Below, piece after piece: positions 7,602 through 16,734 of a stretch of DNA of 64,000 nt. The DNA is taken from contig DASXOZ010000048.1 in NCBI GenBank assembly GCA_036493895.1, positions 124,001-188,000 of the forward strand. Reading direction: 5' to 3'. This stretch comes from Candidatus Binatia bacterium. Its GTDB lineage: Bacteria; Desulfobacterota; Binatia; UBA1149; CAITLU01. A model generated the notes under the pieces. It made no database searches and was not told the DNA's origin. It was given only the letters and a program-made list of their open reading frames with translations. A program made the position numbers and the translations under genes. Every line of letters begins with the position of its first letter. Within the stretch, counting starts at the first letter, position 1.

Positions 7602-7922
7602 CGTATTGACCTCACTGGAGAAAAACGGAACGAGACGCGCGCGGTTCGCAGCGCCGGCAACGACTCCGGGGAGTTCGCCCCGTGGCGCCCTCGCCTCGAC
7701 GCCTCGTGTCAGCCGGCAAAGCCGCGTGCGTACGTTGCCGCGGGAGCGGTGTCAAAGCCCGGCAACGCAGGAGAGGCGCCCGCTGGACGGAGCAAAACCC
7801 TTGTATTCCCGCGGATATAGCGTTGACATAGCGCGGACTATACGGGCATAGTCCGACATCGCAGGGGGGCAAGGCGAGTCATGGTTTCACGCTCAATCGG
7901 ATACCGGCTGCGAAAGGTCGAT
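7602..7922. other. Divergent intergenic region
   Basis: These 321 bases separate the racemase and the large Cys-rich gene. No gene is visible. The right part holds a TTGACA promoter-like element and a perfect 7-bp palindrome, annotated separately. A possible alternative start of the next gene (ATG 7881) lies at its right end. Confidence 0.5.
7823..7854 (+). promoter_or_regulatory. Sigma70-like promoter overlapping an operator-like palindrome
   Basis: TTGACA at 7823-7828 is followed 18 bases later by CATAGT (7847-7852), a plausible -35/-10 pair for the large secreted protein. The perfect inverted repeat GGACTAT (7835-7841) and ATAGTCC (7848-7854), spaced by 6 bases, covers the spacer and the -10. 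This is a typical position for a repressor site. No cognate regulator is adjacent. Confidence 0.5.
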
Positions 7923-10900
7923 ATGAAAAAGCCACGCGCTCGACTTCTGGCCAAGCTTCTCGTCGCGACCTCGCTCGTACTGGCGGGGGTGCCCCTGGCG
8001 GCGAACGAGGCCGGCGCCCAGCAGGTGATCGGCCAGGACGTCCGCTGCCGAGAGAGCCTTTCGGCTGCGAACAACCGCTACGTGAACACGATCCTGTTCG
8101 CGCGGATCCGCTGCGTGAACCGCATCATCAAGGGCGAGATTCCCGCGACCACCGACTGCCTGCACGGCCAGTCCGACGCCCGTCTCGCAAGCAGCATTGC
8201 CAACGCGCAGGACAAGCTGAGCAACCTCGGCGCCGACTGTGCCGGCGTCAACCTGGCGCTGCTCGGATTTCCCGGCAACTGCACCGACTCCACGCCGGCA
8301 ACGCCGTTCGATACCCAGGACTACCAGAAGTGCGTCGTCGACCACACGGACGTCGTCGTCGCGAACCTGCTCGACTACTACTATCCGCCCAACGTCGATT
8401 TCGTCCGCGACGGCGAATCCAAGTGCCTGCGCGGCGCACCGATCGACGCCTCCGGCAGCTTCATCCGCGAGATCCGCGCGCGTTCGCGCTGCCTGATCGA
8501 CCAGGAATTGCGGTTCATTCCCGACAGCGTCAACTGCCGCGCCGACGTGCAGCCTTACGGGCCCGGCACCGGCGATGCGCGCTCCGACGCATCGATCAGC
8601 CGCTCCTACATCCGCCTGCTCGGCTCGATCCCGCCGGCGTGCGTCTACGTGCAGATCAACGACCTGGACTACCAGAGCAGCTGCATCGACTCGACGGGCG
8701 GCATCTTCACGATTTTCGACCTGAAGGACTGCTTCTTCGACGTCAACCGCAACGACGCGCTCGACACGCTCAACGTCGCGTTCCCGCAAGGCGCAGTCTG
8801 CGGCGACGGGCACAAGAACGGCGACGAGGAGTGCGACAACGGCCCCCAGAACTCCGACACGAACCCGGATGCGTGCCGCACGAACTGCAAGCTGCCGCAC
8901 TGCGGCGACAACGTGAAGGACACCGGCGAGGGCTGCGACGACGGCAACTCCGTCGACACCGACTGCTGCTCGAACGACTGCAAGCTCCCGGCCTGCGGCG
9001 ACGGAGTAAGGCAGTGCACCGAGCAGTGCGACCTCGGCAGCGCCAACAACTCCAATGCGCCGGATGCCCCGTGCCGGCCTGACTGCAAGGTCGAACGCTG
9101 CGGCGACGGCGTCACGGACAGCACCGAGGAGTGCGACGACGGCAATGTTGTCAACAACGACGGCTGCAACCAGTTCTGCGGAAAAGAGTTCTGCGGCGAC
9201 AGCATCCAGCAGACCAACGAGCAGTGCGACAACGGTTCGGAAAACAGCGACACTACTCCCGATGCCTGCCGTACGAACTGCCTGAACCCGCGCTGCGGCG
9301 ACGGAGTCACTGACTCGGGCGAAGAGTGCGACGACGCCAACACGGACGATGGCGACGGCTGCAAGTCCAACTGCAAAATCGGCGCCGTCTGTGGAAACGG
9401 CATCCTCGAGTCGAACCTCGGCGAGGAGTGCGACGGCACGCTCGGAAACTGCCCCGCACGCGAAGGCTGCACCGCTAAATCGTCATCTCATCCGTGCACC
9501 TGCCAGCTGGCCTGCCCGTCGGTCGGCGAGCTGACGCTCTACGCCGGCGTCGGTTTCACGTGTTCGACGAACGACGACTGCCCGGTCGGCACCTGCGCCG
9601 AGGGCCGCTGCCATACCGTGACGCGCCTGGACAGCGGCTGGAACGGCCTGGCGCACAACGCCGACATCAACGACAAGATCATCACGCGCGGTTTCCTCGA
9701 CTGCCCCAGCAACGGTCCGGTCTGCGGCCAGTGCAACGTCATCGGCGTCGATTCTTCGACGAACGCGTGCCGCTGCGACAACAATTCACGCACGATCTGC
9801 AACTCGCCGTTCGCCGCCAGCGACCCGGGGTGTCCGGCCTGCGTCGGCGGCCTCGTCGGCAACAGCTGCGCGGCCAATGCGGACTGCACGGCGGGGACCT
9901 GCGGCAATCGCTGCCAGAAGAACCCGCTCGAGACCTGCAATCAGAACACGGACTGCTCGCAGAACAACGACACCTGCCTGAAGACGTGCGAGAACAAGCA
10001 CACGTGCTCGAGCAACTCCGACTGCCTCGGCACCTGCACCGGGCACTCCGGTTGCGACTGCTACTTCGGCTCGCCGTTCCCGCTGTCGTCGGGCGGCACG
10101 CCGGCATGCGTGCTCAACCGCTTCGCGTCGAACGTCAGCGGTACCGCCAACGTGGACGAGGGCTCCGGTACGATCGTCGCACACCTGAAGACACGCGTGT
10201 TCCTCGGCCTCTCGACGACCGACCCCTGCCCGACCTGCGGCGGCAAGTGCTCGAACGACGCAACCAAGTTCTGCGACTTCGACACGGACTGCGTCTCCCC
10301 GGGCAAGTGCAACCTCGACCCCGTGCTGAACGACGGAGTACGCGGCGGCTTCTGCATCGGCGGCGACAACGACAAGCAGCCGTGCGATGCGACAGCCTTC
10401 AACTCGTCGTTCCCCGCGATTCCGGTTTCCGAGGGCGGCGGCAGCGGCCTCTACAGCCTCGACTGCTCGCCCCCCAGCGGCCTGAACGTTTCGGGCGACG
10501 GCCTGGCGATCAACCTCGTGCAGACGACCGGCACTTCTTCGCTGCCGGCGAACCTGCCTTGCGACGGCAAGTACCCGGCGGTCCCCGGCAACATCTGCCC
10601 GTGCCTGCAGTGCAGCAGCGATCAGAGTGTCTCGTGCACGAGCAACGACGACTGCACCGGACAGGTCGGCATCTGCAACGGCACCAAGACCACCCACCCG
10701 TCATTGTCGTGCACGAACAACACCGACTGCCTCAATTTCGATGCCAGCCCGTGCGTTACTCTGAGTCACCGCTGCAAGCTCGAGGCGACGGTCTCGTGCC
10801 AGAGCAACACCGATTGCGTCGGCAAGGATGTCAGCCCTTGCAATCCGGCCACCTGTTCGTCCGACGAAGGGCAGGGCTTCCCGAACCAGAACAACTGCTC

Positions 10901-11306
10901 GGACACAGTCTGCACCGATACCGGCGGCGGGCTCGGCGTCTGCGAGAACGGACCGAATTCGACGTACTGTGACCAGGTGCTCAAGTCGAACGGCAACGGC
11001 ATTCTCTCGTGCAGCACCAACGACGACTGCCTGCCGGCCGTCATCGGTGTCGATGCCGGCAACTGCACGCTGAGCCAGCTGGCGAACTGCTTCCTCGATC
11101 CGATCGTCGGCACCGGCCAGGCGAGCCCGAGCACTCCGATCGGCGCGTCGACGTTCTGCATCCCGCCGACGTCGAACTCGGGCATCAACCTGGCTGCAGG
11201 CCTGCCCGGACCGGGCCGCGTCGTGAACCAGGCCACAGCCAAGACGTTCTGCGCGAGCGACATCACCAAGCAGTACCAGCCCGGCGTGGGCGGCTGCCTC
11301 CAGTAA
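7923..11306 (+). CDS. Giant secreted Cys-rich repeat protein (DUF4215-type)
   Basis: About 1127 residues from the ATG at 7923 (GAAAGG upstream). An ATG at 7881 would give an unusually long signal-peptide N-region. A signal peptide (MKKPRARLLAKLLVATSLVL) leads to an approximately 270-residue Cys-containing domain. Then come seven DUF4215/Myxococcus-type units such as CGDGVTDSTEECDDGN (DNA about 8799-9430). After these, at least eight short units of the form C-x-x-N-x-D-C (for example CSTNDDC, CSSNSDC, CQSNTDC) alternate with longer beta-rich segments. The repeats are probably disulfide-stabilised calcium-binding modules of a surface or matrix protein. Function is unknown. A strong hairpin follows the stop. 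Confidence 0.8.
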   Translation: MKKPRARLLAKLLVATSLVLAGVPLAANEAGAQQVIGQDVRCRESLSAANNRYVNTILFARIRCVNRIIKGEIPATTDCLHGQSDARLASSIANAQDKLSNLGADCAGVNLALLGFPGNCTDSTPATPFDTQDYQKCVVDHTDVVVANLLDYYYPPNVDFVRDGESKCLRGAPIDASGSFIREIRARSRCLIDQELRFIPDSVNCRADVQPYGPGTGDARSDASISRSYIRLLGSIPPACVYVQINDLDYQSSCIDSTGGIFTIFDLKDCFFDVNRNDALDTLNVAFPQGAVCGDGHKNGDEECDNGPQNSDTNPDACRTNCKLPHCGDNVKDTGEGCDDGNSVDTDCCSNDCKLPACGDGVRQCTEQCDLGSANNSNAPDAPCRPDCKVERCGDGVTDSTEECDDGNVVNNDGCNQFCGKEFCGDSIQQTNEQCDNGSENSDTTPDACRTNCLNPRCGDGVTDSGEECDDANTDDGDGCKSNCKIGAVCGNGILESNLGEECDGTLGNCPAREGCTAKSSSHPCTCQLACPSVGELTLYAGVGFTCSTNDDCPVGTCAEGRCHTVTRLDSGWNGLAHNADINDKIITRGFLDCPSNGPVCGQCNVIGVDSSTNACRCDNNSRTICNSPFAASDPGCPACVGGLVGNSCAANADCTAGTCGNRCQKNPLETCNQNTDCSQNNDTCLKTCENKHTCSSNSDCLGTCTGHSGCDCYFGSPFPLSSGGTPACVLNRFASNVSGTANVDEGSGTIVAHLKTRVFLGLSTTDPCPTCGGKCSNDATKFCDFDTDCVSPGKCNLDPVLNDGVRGGFCIGGDNDKQPCDATAFNSSFPAIPVSEGGGSGLYSLDCSPPSGLNVSGDGLAINLVQTTGTSSLPANLPCDGKYPAVPGNICPCLQCSSDQSVSCTSNDDCTGQVGICNGTKTTHPSLSCTNNTDCLNFDASPCVTLSHRCKLEATVSCQSNTDCVGKDVSPCNPATCSSDEGQGFPNQNNCSDTVCTDTGGGLGVCENGPNSTYCDQVLKSNGNGILSCSTNDDCLPAVIGVDAGNCTLSQLANCFLDPIVGTGQASPSTPIGASTFCIPPTSNSGINLAAGLPGPGRVVNQATAKTFCASDITKQYQPGVGGCLQ

Positions 11307-11316
11307 AAAACGAGCG

Positions 11317-11349
11317 GACAGGTACGGATCGACGAGATCCGTACCTGTC
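11317..11349. terminator. Bidirectional terminator-like hairpin
   Basis: A perfect 14-bp stem (GACAGGTACGGATC and its complement) with a 5-base loop sits between two convergent genes. On the minus strand the stem is followed a few bases later by a TTTTTT run (complement of 11305-11310), so it best fits termination of the minus-strand gene. It can also fold in plus-strand RNA. Confidence 0.7.
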
Positions 11350-11407
11350 TGCCGCATTCGTCGCCGACCTGTTCCAGGTCGGCCAATTCTTCGCGTTTTT
11401 CCCGCCG

Positions 11408-12427
11408 TCAGCGGTAGTGCCGCTGGTATTCGTCGATGCCCCAGCCCTTCTCGCCGGTCTCCTCGAGCTCGTAATCGGCGAAATTCTCGAAAATCACCGT
11501 CTTCTGGGCCGCCCTGAGCGAGCGCACCGGCTCGAAAAGATCCGAGAAGCGCCGCGAGCGAAGATGCCGCACGGCTCCGTTCTCGTCGCGGAACGTGTAG
11601 CGGGTAGCCAGCGGCGTGCGCCCGTCGCTCTCCATCTCCAGCGTCTCGAAATCGACCTCGACGACTCCGACGTTGCCGGCCGCCGTCGACACGAAACCAT
11701 TGACGTTGAAAACATCCCCGCTGAACGACCGCGTCAGGTTGATCGTGCTCGACGGAAGCTGCACCGCGGCCCAGTTCCAGCCGTCGATGCGTCCTTCGTC
11801 TCGCCGTCCCCAGCTATGGTCGCGGTGGCCGAGACAGTCGATCGCGACCTCGCGTCCGTCGTCGTGAAGCGTGCAGGTGCCGCGCACCGTCATGCCCTGC
11901 TCGTAGCGCTTGAGCCGCAGATGCTCGATCGCCTGGCGGTTGGCTGCGATGCGGCGGCCCGAATAGCTGAACGGTGCGAAGCGCGCGCGGTAGTCGAGGT
12001 CGAGCGAATAGTCGGCCGTGCGTACGCGCACGCGATGCTGCTCGTGAGGAGCGACGATCTCGACCCGCAGCGTTGCGTCGTCCAGCACAGGCGCGAGCGC
12101 CGGGCTCGCGCCTTGGTCCCCAATCGCAATCTCGTTTCGGTGGTAGCGAATGCGGCCGCCCGCCATCAGGCAGACCGCGAAGACTGCCTTACCTTCGGTC
12201 CTGACGAACGACGTGTGGAAAAAACCCCAGACGCCGGCGCTTCGGTCGGCGAGGTTCCAGTACCAGTTCTCCTTCCACGTCGTATCGCATTCGGTCGGCC
12301 AGGCGTGGAATCCTTCGTCGGCGGCTTCGAGCGGACGCGGGGCACCGGATCCGGCGGTTCCGTCGGCGATTGCGTCGGCGGTTGCGTCGGCGGTTCCATC
12401 AGATGGATCGTCTTTGGCGGCGGGCAT
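11408..12427 (-). CDS. CrtC/AttH-like lipocalin-fold protein (DUF7064-like)
   Basis: A 339-residue cytosolic-looking protein. After a low-complexity start (DGTADATADAIADGTAG, encoded by 12-bp GACG(C/G)AACCGCC repeats) comes a beta-rich protein with ENWYWN, GFFHTSF, RYHRNEIAIGD, and the conserved block GHRDHSWGRRDEGRIDGWNW. The HRDHSWG motif is typical of the carotenoid hydratase (CrtC)/AttH superfamily and of a related domain often found in steroid- and lipid-degrading bacteria. It probably binds or hydrates a hydrophobic compound; the specific reaction cannot be read. The DUF7064 label is from memory and should be treated as tentative. It diverges from the PhnD-like gene with only 87 bases between. 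Confidence 0.55.
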   Translation of the reverse strand: MPAAKDDPSDGTADATADAIADGTAGSGAPRPLEAADEGFHAWPTECDTTWKENWYWNLADRSAGVWGFFHTSFVRTEGKAVFAVCLMAGGRIRYHRNEIAIGDQGASPALAPVLDDATLRVEIVAPHEQHRVRVRTADYSLDLDYRARFAPFSYSGRRIAANRQAIEHLRLKRYEQGMTVRGTCTLHDDGREVAIDCLGHRDHSWGRRDEGRIDGWNWAAVQLPSSTINLTRSFSGDVFNVNGFVSTAAGNVGVVEVDFETLEMESDGRTPLATRYTFRDENGAVRHLRSRRFSDLFEPVRSLRAAQKTVIFENFADYELEETGEKGWGIDEYQRHYR

Positions 12428-12514
12428 GAGACCTACTAGCCGGAGGCGATTCTCACTGCCAGACGGGGTCGGCGGCGCGACGCATCACGCCGGCCGCAGT
12501 GCTAGACTTCGCCC

Positions 12515-13537
12515 GTGCCTGCTCCTTCGCCTCGTCCCGGGGGCCGGCTCTGCGCTGGCTATGCGCGAGTTGCGTCGCCGACACGGGTCGCGGCCGCGCT
12601 CGTGGCGGTCCTTTTCATTGCGACCTCGGCGGCGACCGTCGCGGCACCCGTGGCTTTCGCAGACGACGAAGCCGCCGGGCAGGCCGCCGGGCCCCGCGAA
12701 GGCAGCCTCCTCTATTTCTTCAGCCCGGACTGGCGGCCTCCCGATCTCGGCAAGCTCGCGGCCGCCGTCGCAGACGTGTTCTCCAAAGGCTCGCTGCCGG
12801 TCTCGTTCCAGGCGTTCGTTCGATACGAGGATTTCGAGCGGCAAATGTCCGAAAAATCGCCGGTTTTCGTCATCGCTCCCTCGTGGATCAGCGGCGAGGA
12901 CGGCCATGGCCTCACGGCGGGCATGTCGGTGGTCGCCCACCCGCTGCGCCACGGCAAAAGCAGCTATCGCAAGGCCCTGATGGCCCGCCCCGGCATCGAT
13001 TCGATCGACGACCTCATGCGCGGCTCGATCGCGGCCACGCTCTTTTCGATGGGTCCCGGCACCGCGGACGCGGTGCTCGACGCCTTCCACCTGCCGGTGG
13101 ACTCAGCCAAGGTCGTGCCCGTGCCGAAGGATGTCGATGCCCTGCTCGCGCTCAGTTTCGGCCAGGTGGATGCCGCGCTGATCACGAGCGAGCAGTACGA
13201 CGAGCTCGCCAGGAGCAACCCCACCGAGGCCGCGCGGCTGGCGGTGCTGGCGTTCTCTCCCGAGATCCGCCTGCCCCCGGTGTTCGCGCGCGACGACGCG
13301 TCGCCCGAGCTGCTCGGTCGTTTCCGCGACCTGCTGCTCGGCCTTTCGCGTGACAGCGACGGCCAGTCGCTGCTCGCGATGCTCGGCTTCGACGGCTTCG
13401 TCGCCGATCCTCTGCCCGGCGCATGGCGCGACGCTCCGCCGCAGGGCAGCCATGCAACCGACATGCATCCGGCCGCGCCGCCTGCGCCGCGGTCCACGCC
13501 GCCCGTGCACGGTTCCTCGCACGCGCCGCACCACTGA
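12515..13537 (+). CDS. PhnD-like periplasmic substrate-binding protein with His-rich tail
   Basis: A 340-residue exported protein from a GTG start. The hydrophobic signal region ends near AVAFADD. The body resembles phosphate/phosphonate ABC binding proteins of the PhnD type: YFFSPDWRPPDLGKLA, FVRYEDFERQM, GIDSIDDLMRGSIAATLFS and LALSFGQVDAALITSEQYDEL. No transporter permease or ATPase is nearby. The next gene, 16 bases downstream, is a sensor kinase, so this is likely a ligand sensor for it. The C-terminus is unusual: a proline-rich tail with six to seven histidines (HATDMHP, VHGSSHAPHH) that could bind metal. The ligand is unknown. Confidence 0.75.
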   Translation: MPAPSPRPGGRLCAGYARVASPTRVAAALVAVLFIATSAATVAAPVAFADDEAAGQAAGPREGSLLYFFSPDWRPPDLGKLAAAVADVFSKGSLPVSFQAFVRYEDFERQMSEKSPVFVIAPSWISGEDGHGLTAGMSVVAHPLRHGKSSYRKALMARPGIDSIDDLMRGSIAATLFSMGPGTADAVLDAFHLPVDSAKVVPVPKDVDALLALSFGQVDAALITSEQYDELARSNPTEAARLAVLAFSPEIRLPPVFARDDASPELLGRFRDLLLGLSRDSDGQSLLAMLGFDGFVADPLPGAWRDAPPQGSHATDMHPAAPPAPRSTPPVHGSSHAPHH

Positions 13538-13553
13538 GAGCGCACGGAGAACG

Positions 13554-15278
13554 ATGGAAAGGACGAGCGCAGCAGCCGCCCCGACGCAGACCCAGCCCGG
13601 GATTTCCCGTGCCGTCGCGTGGCTGCGGCGCGGCTACGGGCTGCACCTGAAGCTCGCGTTCGCGGGCGCCGTCTCGCTGTTCCTGTGCATCGCCGTGCTC
13701 GCGGTGACGCTGATGCTGCGCCAGTCGGACGTGCTGTCGAACGAGATCGACAAGGCTTCGTTCGAGCTCCAGCGCAGCATGGTCGAGCGCGGGCGCCTGC
13801 TTGCCGACGGCATGAGCGCGAGCATGGAATCGGCGATTGCCGGCTACGATTTCGCGTTCCTCACCGACACGATCCGCACGATGCAGGAGAAGAACGAGAA
13901 CCTCGCGTACGCCTATCTCGTCAACGCGGCGCGCGTCGTCATCGTCCACACCGACTCGAGGCAGGTCGGAAGCCGCGCCACCGACGATCCGACCGGCAAG
14001 CCCCGCTACGTCAAGACCAGCGACGGACGCTCCGTCGTCGAGATCACGCATCCTCTCAACGTCGGCGGCCGCGAATGGGGCTGGCTCGTTCTCGGCTTCG
14101 ACCTCTCGCCGATCCAGCGCCGCGCCGACGCCGCGGTCGCGCGTGGCCGCCTCGTGCTCGCGCGCTCGACGACGCTGGCGATGCTGGTGGCAAGCCTGGT
14201 CGGCCTCGTGGGCCTCGGCGTGTCGGTGTGGACGAGCCGGCGCCTGCTGAGCCCCCTCACGCAGCTCGCCGAGGAGGCCGCCGTGATCGCCAGCGGAAAC
14301 CTCGACCAGGAAGTCGAGGGCGTCGCCAGCAGCGACGAGATCGGCATGCTCGCGAGGCAGTTCGAGGCGATGCGCCGCTCGGTGCGCGCCAGCGTCGGCG
14401 AGCTGACCATCGCCAAGCAGCGCGCCGAGGAAGCCACGGTCCAGGAAAAGAAGCTGCGCGCCGAGATCGAGGAACACTCGAGACTGCTCGAGTCGAAGGT
14501 CAGCGAGCGCACCGCCGAGCTGCAGGCCACGGCCGAGCGACTGACCGAGTACGACCGGCTCAAGTCGGAGTTCCTCGGCAACGTCTCCCACGAGCTGCGC
14601 ACGCCGATCGCCGCGATTTCGTCGGCGGCCAAGATCATCCAGCGCTACAGCGACCGTGACATCAGCAGCGCCAAGCGCTTCAGCAAGGTCATCATCGAGG
14701 AGAGCGAACGGCTGACGCGGCTGATCACCGACCTGCTCGACCTGTCCAGGATCGAGTCGGGAGGCGGCGAGTGGAAGCTGCTGCCGATCGAGAAACCGGT
14801 CGAGCTGCTCGAGCACGTGCTGACGACGTTTCGCCCGCTCTACCATGAAAGCGGCGTCGAGCTGGAGCTCGTGAGCGACGACGAGCTGCCGGTGATCTTC
14901 GGCGACCGCGACCGGCTGATCCAGGTGTTCGCCAACCTGTGCAGCAACTCGCTCAAGTTCACTCCGCGCTCGGGGCACGTGCGCATCGAAGCGAGGACGA
15001 CGCCGTACGGCGAAGCGACGGCGCTGCGCGTGACGGTCACCGACACGGGGCCGGGCATTCCGGAAGAGGAACGCGAGATCGTGTTCGAGCGGTTCCGGCA
15101 GGGAGCCAGCGGCGGCGCCAAGCCGCGCGGCACCGGGCTAGGCCTGGCGATCTGCCGCGAAGTGATGCGTTACCACGCGGGTGCGATCTGGGCCGAAACT
15201 CCCGACGAAGGCGGGACGCGCATGGTCGTCGTCGTCCCGTCGCTGGCCGCGCTCGGCGGCGACATCGCTGCGTCGTGA
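13554..15278 (+). CDS. Membrane sensor histidine kinase
   Basis: A 574-residue two-component sensor. TM1 spans about residues 33-55 and a periplasmic Cache-like domain about 60-200 (AYAYLVNAARVVIVHTDSRQ). TM2 is about 203-226, followed by HAMP (SRRLLSPLTQLAEEAA), a coiled coil, then HisKA with the phospho-acceptor His346 in FLGNVSHELRTPIAAIS. The HATPase has the N box NLCSNSLKF, G1 DTGPGIPEEE and G2 RGTGLGLAI. It autophosphorylates on His346. It is coupled to the PhnD-like gene just upstream, so that protein may present the signal to the periplasmic domain. No response regulator gene is in the neighbourhood, so its partner lies elsewhere. Confidence 0.88.
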   Translation: MERTSAAAAPTQTQPGISRAVAWLRRGYGLHLKLAFAGAVSLFLCIAVLAVTLMLRQSDVLSNEIDKASFELQRSMVERGRLLADGMSASMESAIAGYDFAFLTDTIRTMQEKNENLAYAYLVNAARVVIVHTDSRQVGSRATDDPTGKPRYVKTSDGRSVVEITHPLNVGGREWGWLVLGFDLSPIQRRADAAVARGRLVLARSTTLAMLVASLVGLVGLGVSVWTSRRLLSPLTQLAEEAAVIASGNLDQEVEGVASSDEIGMLARQFEAMRRSVRASVGELTIAKQRAEEATVQEKKLRAEIEEHSRLLESKVSERTAELQATAERLTEYDRLKSEFLGNVSHELRTPIAAISSAAKIIQRYSDRDISSAKRFSKVIIEESERLTRLITDLLDLSRIESGGGEWKLLPIEKPVELLEHVLTTFRPLYHESGVELELVSDDELPVIFGDRDRLIQVFANLCSNSLKFTPRSGHVRIEARTTPYGEATALRVTVTDTGPGIPEEEREIVFERFRQGASGGAKPRGTGLGLAICREVMRYHAGAIWAETPDEGGTRMVVVVPSLAALGGDIAAS

Positions 15279-15282
15279 GCGC

Positions 15283-15305
15283 GGCGCTACAAAATTTGTA
15301 GCGCC
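15283..15305. terminator. Terminator-like hairpin after the kinase gene
   Basis: Perfect 11-bp arms GGCGCTACAAA and TTTGTAGCGCC with one central base start five bases after the kinase stop. There is no long T-run, so termination strength is uncertain. It also marks the boundary to the lower-GC segment. Confidence 0.5.
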
Positions 15306-15579
15306 CGGACGAGCGGCAGAAATTTTGCGGGTGGTCTGCACCGTCTGACCTCAACAGGTATCCTCGGGTTGAAGAGGAACTCGATTTTTCTCAGCGGCAG
15401 ATAAGGGGCGACATCGGAATGGGAACACCGCTCCCAGTGGCCGCTCAGAACTCAAAATGTCCCAAGTTACCACCGGGAGTCGGTGCCCGTGACGGCCGAG
15501 ATCGCGCGGCTTCGTCTTTCTGCTTAGTGTTCAGTGAAGACCTCGCCGCAGGCGGCACCAGAGGAGCGGCGACTCAGTT
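15306..15579. other. Gene-free left part of the lower-GC island
   Basis: No convincing coding frame lies between the kinase hairpin and the 3' end of the secreted-protein gene at 15580. Base composition becomes visibly less GC-rich than in the flanking genes. Nothing else is recognised. Confidence 0.5.
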
Positions 15580-16086
15580 TCAGCGCTGTATCCCAACGTC
15601 GACGAGCGAGAGTCCGCCATTGGCCTCGCTTTCCCCTACCACAGTCAGGGTCTGGGAAGCTGTGAAAGCAAATCCACTTACTGCGCTCCATCCCAAGTCT
15701 ATCGGGCTCTCAGAGATACCCGCATCCGTAAGCGTAGACCTAAGATACCCGATCGAAGTCGAGTTCGAGTTTCGTGTCAGCCTTATATCTACGGCGTGGA
15801 CTGTACCGAAGCTAGCCTCATCGGAATCGACCTCAACAAGTAGGACGCCATTGAGGTACACGGCGATCGAACCCGGAACTTGGATAAAGTATTGGTAGTC
15901 TAGATGGATCAATATCGCGTTGTTGGCGCCAATGGCGCCGCCGGCCAGTGTCTGGGACCAAAGGGTAGTTGGAGTGTTTGCCGCACCGGTCGCGAGGCCG
16001 AGGGAAGAGGAATCATTGTAGATTCCGCCTGCAAAAGCGGGAGTTGAGAACAGGACGATCGCGAACCCAAGTATGAATGCTTTCAT
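15580..16086 (-). CDS. Small secreted protein of unknown function in a lower-GC island
   Basis: A 168-residue protein from an ATG at 16086 with GAAGGAG upstream. A clear signal peptide (MKAFILGFAIVLFSTPAFAG) is followed by a beta-rich, cysteine-free domain with YQYFIQVPGSIAVYLNGVLL and SLTVV-like strands. It could be a jelly-roll or lectin-like fold; this is inference from strand pattern only. Codon use is much less GC-biased than in all neighbours, which suggests recent acquisition. There is no obvious operon partner. I do not recognise the family. Confidence 0.65.
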   Translation of the reverse strand: MKAFILGFAIVLFSTPAFAGGIYNDSSSLGLATGAANTPTTLWSQTLAGGAIGANNAILIHLDYQYFIQVPGSIAVYLNGVLLVEVDSDEASFGTVHAVDIRLTRNSNSTSIGYLRSTLTDAGISESPIDLGWSAVSGFAFTASQTLTVVGESEANGGLSLVDVGIQR

Positions 16087-16734
16087 CTGAACTCCTTCAA
16101 GGCTCTATGCGGTAAATTTAGTAAGATGCTCCGGACCAGAGCCCGCAACTCAACTCGAGTCGAGCATGGTATTAGTCACAATCCGCTATTCGCGATTTTG
16201 AACTTGTCCATATGCTCGACCTCTTGTGACACTTGCGGGGCCAAGTTTTCCGGTCGCTTGCTCATCACGCACGCAGGCCACCACTAGCGTCAGCGCCAGC
16301 CAACCGTTCGGGGCAGTTCACTGTTCGCGTTCAGCGGACCACGAGCAAGTTTGGAAGGCAGAGTTGCTCGCGCGAGCGCCTCTTACCCTCGTATTCCGAC
16401 CTATGTCCACGGCCGTCCGCAAATCGTGTCGGATCGGCCGCAATTTTTGATCTAGAGTACATCATGGGCAGTAGTAACTTACACGATTGTTTGGACTTCC
16501 CCCGGTTTCGTGGACACCTAACCGCTATGGTTCGAGGCCTCTTGTTCGCTAACAATGGGGAGTCACCGTACGGTCAAGATACGAAATTGTCGCGCATTGA
16601 GAGGGGGTTGCTACGATCGAACGTCCTGCCTGCTCGATTTCTCTCCGGAGCGGCGAATGCGCCTGATGCAACGAGGATGCGTGCGGCCTGGTGAGCATGT
16701 CACTTGGCCATCCTTGAGTTGCTCAGGCTGTGGA
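16087..16734. other. Gene-poor right part of the lower-GC island
   Basis: Several short overlapping frames exist here, but none has a ribosome site, a recognisable protein or consistent codon use. The DNA is AT-richer than the surroundings and changes back to the host style near the 3' end of the acetyltransferase gene. It is most likely remnant acquired DNA. Confidence 0.5.

Noticed and set aside
16087-16734. Integron-like recombination sites or gene cassettes in the lower-GC island
   Set aside because: Only isolated 7-mers resemble attC core sites; no paired sites with a hairpin structure and no integrase gene were found.
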